Positions 63,434-64,000 of a stretch of 64,000 nt of DNA are shown piece after piece. Each line of letters begins with the position of its first letter. Position 1 is the first letter of the stretch. The notes under the pieces were generated by a model. The model made no database searches. It had not been told where the DNA came from and saw nothing but the letters and a program-made list of their open reading frames with translations. The DNA lies in assembly GCA_964526785.1 (NCBI GenBank), contig CAZGMJ010000010.1, forward strand, positions 1-64,000, given 5' to 3'. The position numbers were made by a program, and so were the translations under genes. This DNA is from CAZGMJ01 sp964526785 (GTDB lineage: Bacteria; Planctomycetota; Phycisphaerae; Sedimentisphaerales; Anaerobacaceae).

Positions 63434-64000
63434 ATGGATAAAGTCGTCACGCAATATGAACGAGATTTCGCCGAATGGCTGGGCGTCCGCCACGCGCGCA
63501 CATTTTGGAAAGGTCGGGTAGCACTGTATGCGCTGCTGCGGGCTCTGGGTGTCGGACGTGGGGATGAGGTTATTCTGCCCGGCTATACGTGTGTTATGGA
63601 TGTTAATCCGATTAAGTATCTTGGTGCCAAGCCCGTCTATGTCGATATTGAGCCGCATACTTTCAACATGAGCCCTCCTTCGGTAGCCGATGCAATAACG
63701 GCCTATACAAAGGCCATTATCGTCCAGCATACATATGGCTACCCTTGCGAAATGGACGCTCTTATGGAGATTGCTCATAGCGCCGGTATTCCTTTGATTG
63801 AGGACTGTTGCTTAGCGGTAGGTTCGAAATACGAGGGAAAGAGCGTCGGGACATTTGGCTGTGCTGCGTATTTTTCTTCGCAATGGAACAAGCCTTATAC
63901 AACCGGACTGGGAGGCATGCTCACCACAAATGACAGCGATCTTGCTGCCGCTGTTGACGCGCTCGAGAATGATGAAATGTGTGCGCCGTCTGCAAAGGAC
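63434..64000 (+). CDS. DegT/DnrJ/EryC1/StrS-family aminotransferase (cut by window end)
   Basis: 189 codons are visible with no stop before the edge; the full enzyme would be about 370. ATG 63434. RVALYALLRALGVGRGDEVI, LPGYTCVMDVNPIKYLGAKPVYVDIEP, LIEDCCLAVGSKYEGK (PLP-binding Asp) and FSSQWNKPYTTGLGGML with the Schiff-base Lys in WNK. PLP-dependent conversion of a keto-sugar nucleotide to an amino sugar is expected. It is the last visible gene of the locus. Confidence 0.88.
   Translation, partial: MDKVVTQYERDFAEWLGVRHARTFWKGRVALYALLRALGVGRGDEVILPGYTCVMDVNPIKYLGAKPVYVDIEPHTFNMSPPSVADAITAYTKAIIVQHTYGYPCEMDALMEIAHSAGIPLIEDCCLAVGSKYEGKSVGTFGCAAYFSSQWNKPYTTGLGGMLTTNDSDLAAAVDALENDEMCAPSAKD

Overview
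The window looks like chromosomal DNA of a GC-rich planctomycete, most likely a marine or sediment member of the Phycisphaerae (Sedimentisphaerales-like). This is inferred from EF-hand dockerin-like C-termini, several twin-arginine sulfatases and oxidoreductases, a large sigma-factor/protein-kinase neighbourhood, an HzsA-like multihaem protein and superoxide reductase/hemerythrin oxygen defence. No phage, IS element, CRISPR array or rRNA was found. One tRNA (Glu, CTC) is present.

Layout. 1-15 kb: secreted and envelope proteins of carbohydrate and protein turnover. These are a dockerin-tailed secreted protein, an FHA protein, an SGNH/BD-FAE esterase fusion, a lipoprotein, a small ribbon-helix-helix-like protein, a sulfatase plus Gfo/Idh oxidoreductase operon, a GH26 mannanase-like enzyme, a dockerin-tailed subtilase, an LTXXQ-like protein and a six-BON-domain periplasmic protein. 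15-24 kb: tRNA-Glu, then an apparent operon of an HzsA-like cytochrome, a GH28 polygalacturonase-like enzyme and an ECF sigma factor, then a very large Ser/Thr kinase. 24-35 kb: a DUF4405 membrane protein, a DUF481 barrel, a diadenylate cyclase, an ABC-2 transporter, a methyltransferase remnant, a second sulfatase plus FAD oxidoreductase operon, a hemerythrin-like protein and a superoxide reductase.

35-39 kb: housekeeping genes. prfB has its programmed frameshift, followed by pepA, folE and a fused double PTPS-type pterin enzyme whose first domain has lost its zinc site.

39-64 kb: a long plus-strand surface-polysaccharide locus. It holds GT2, a methyltransferase, a GT-C-like membrane protein, a sugar-nucleotide epimerase, bifunctional fkp (GDP-fucose), a flippase, a pyruvyl transferase, an FrhB-like protein, an O-antigen ligase/polymerase-like protein, four more glycosyltransferases, a GDP-mannose dehydrogenase-like enzyme, an acetyltransferase and, cut by the window edge, a DegT-type aminotransferase. 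Together they could make GDP-fucose and GDP-mannuronate and assemble, decorate, flip and polymerise an acidic polysaccharide. Inside the locus sit a short 21-bp (heptad) repeat gene next to a fibronectin-III protein, and one minus-strand lipoprotein of unknown role.
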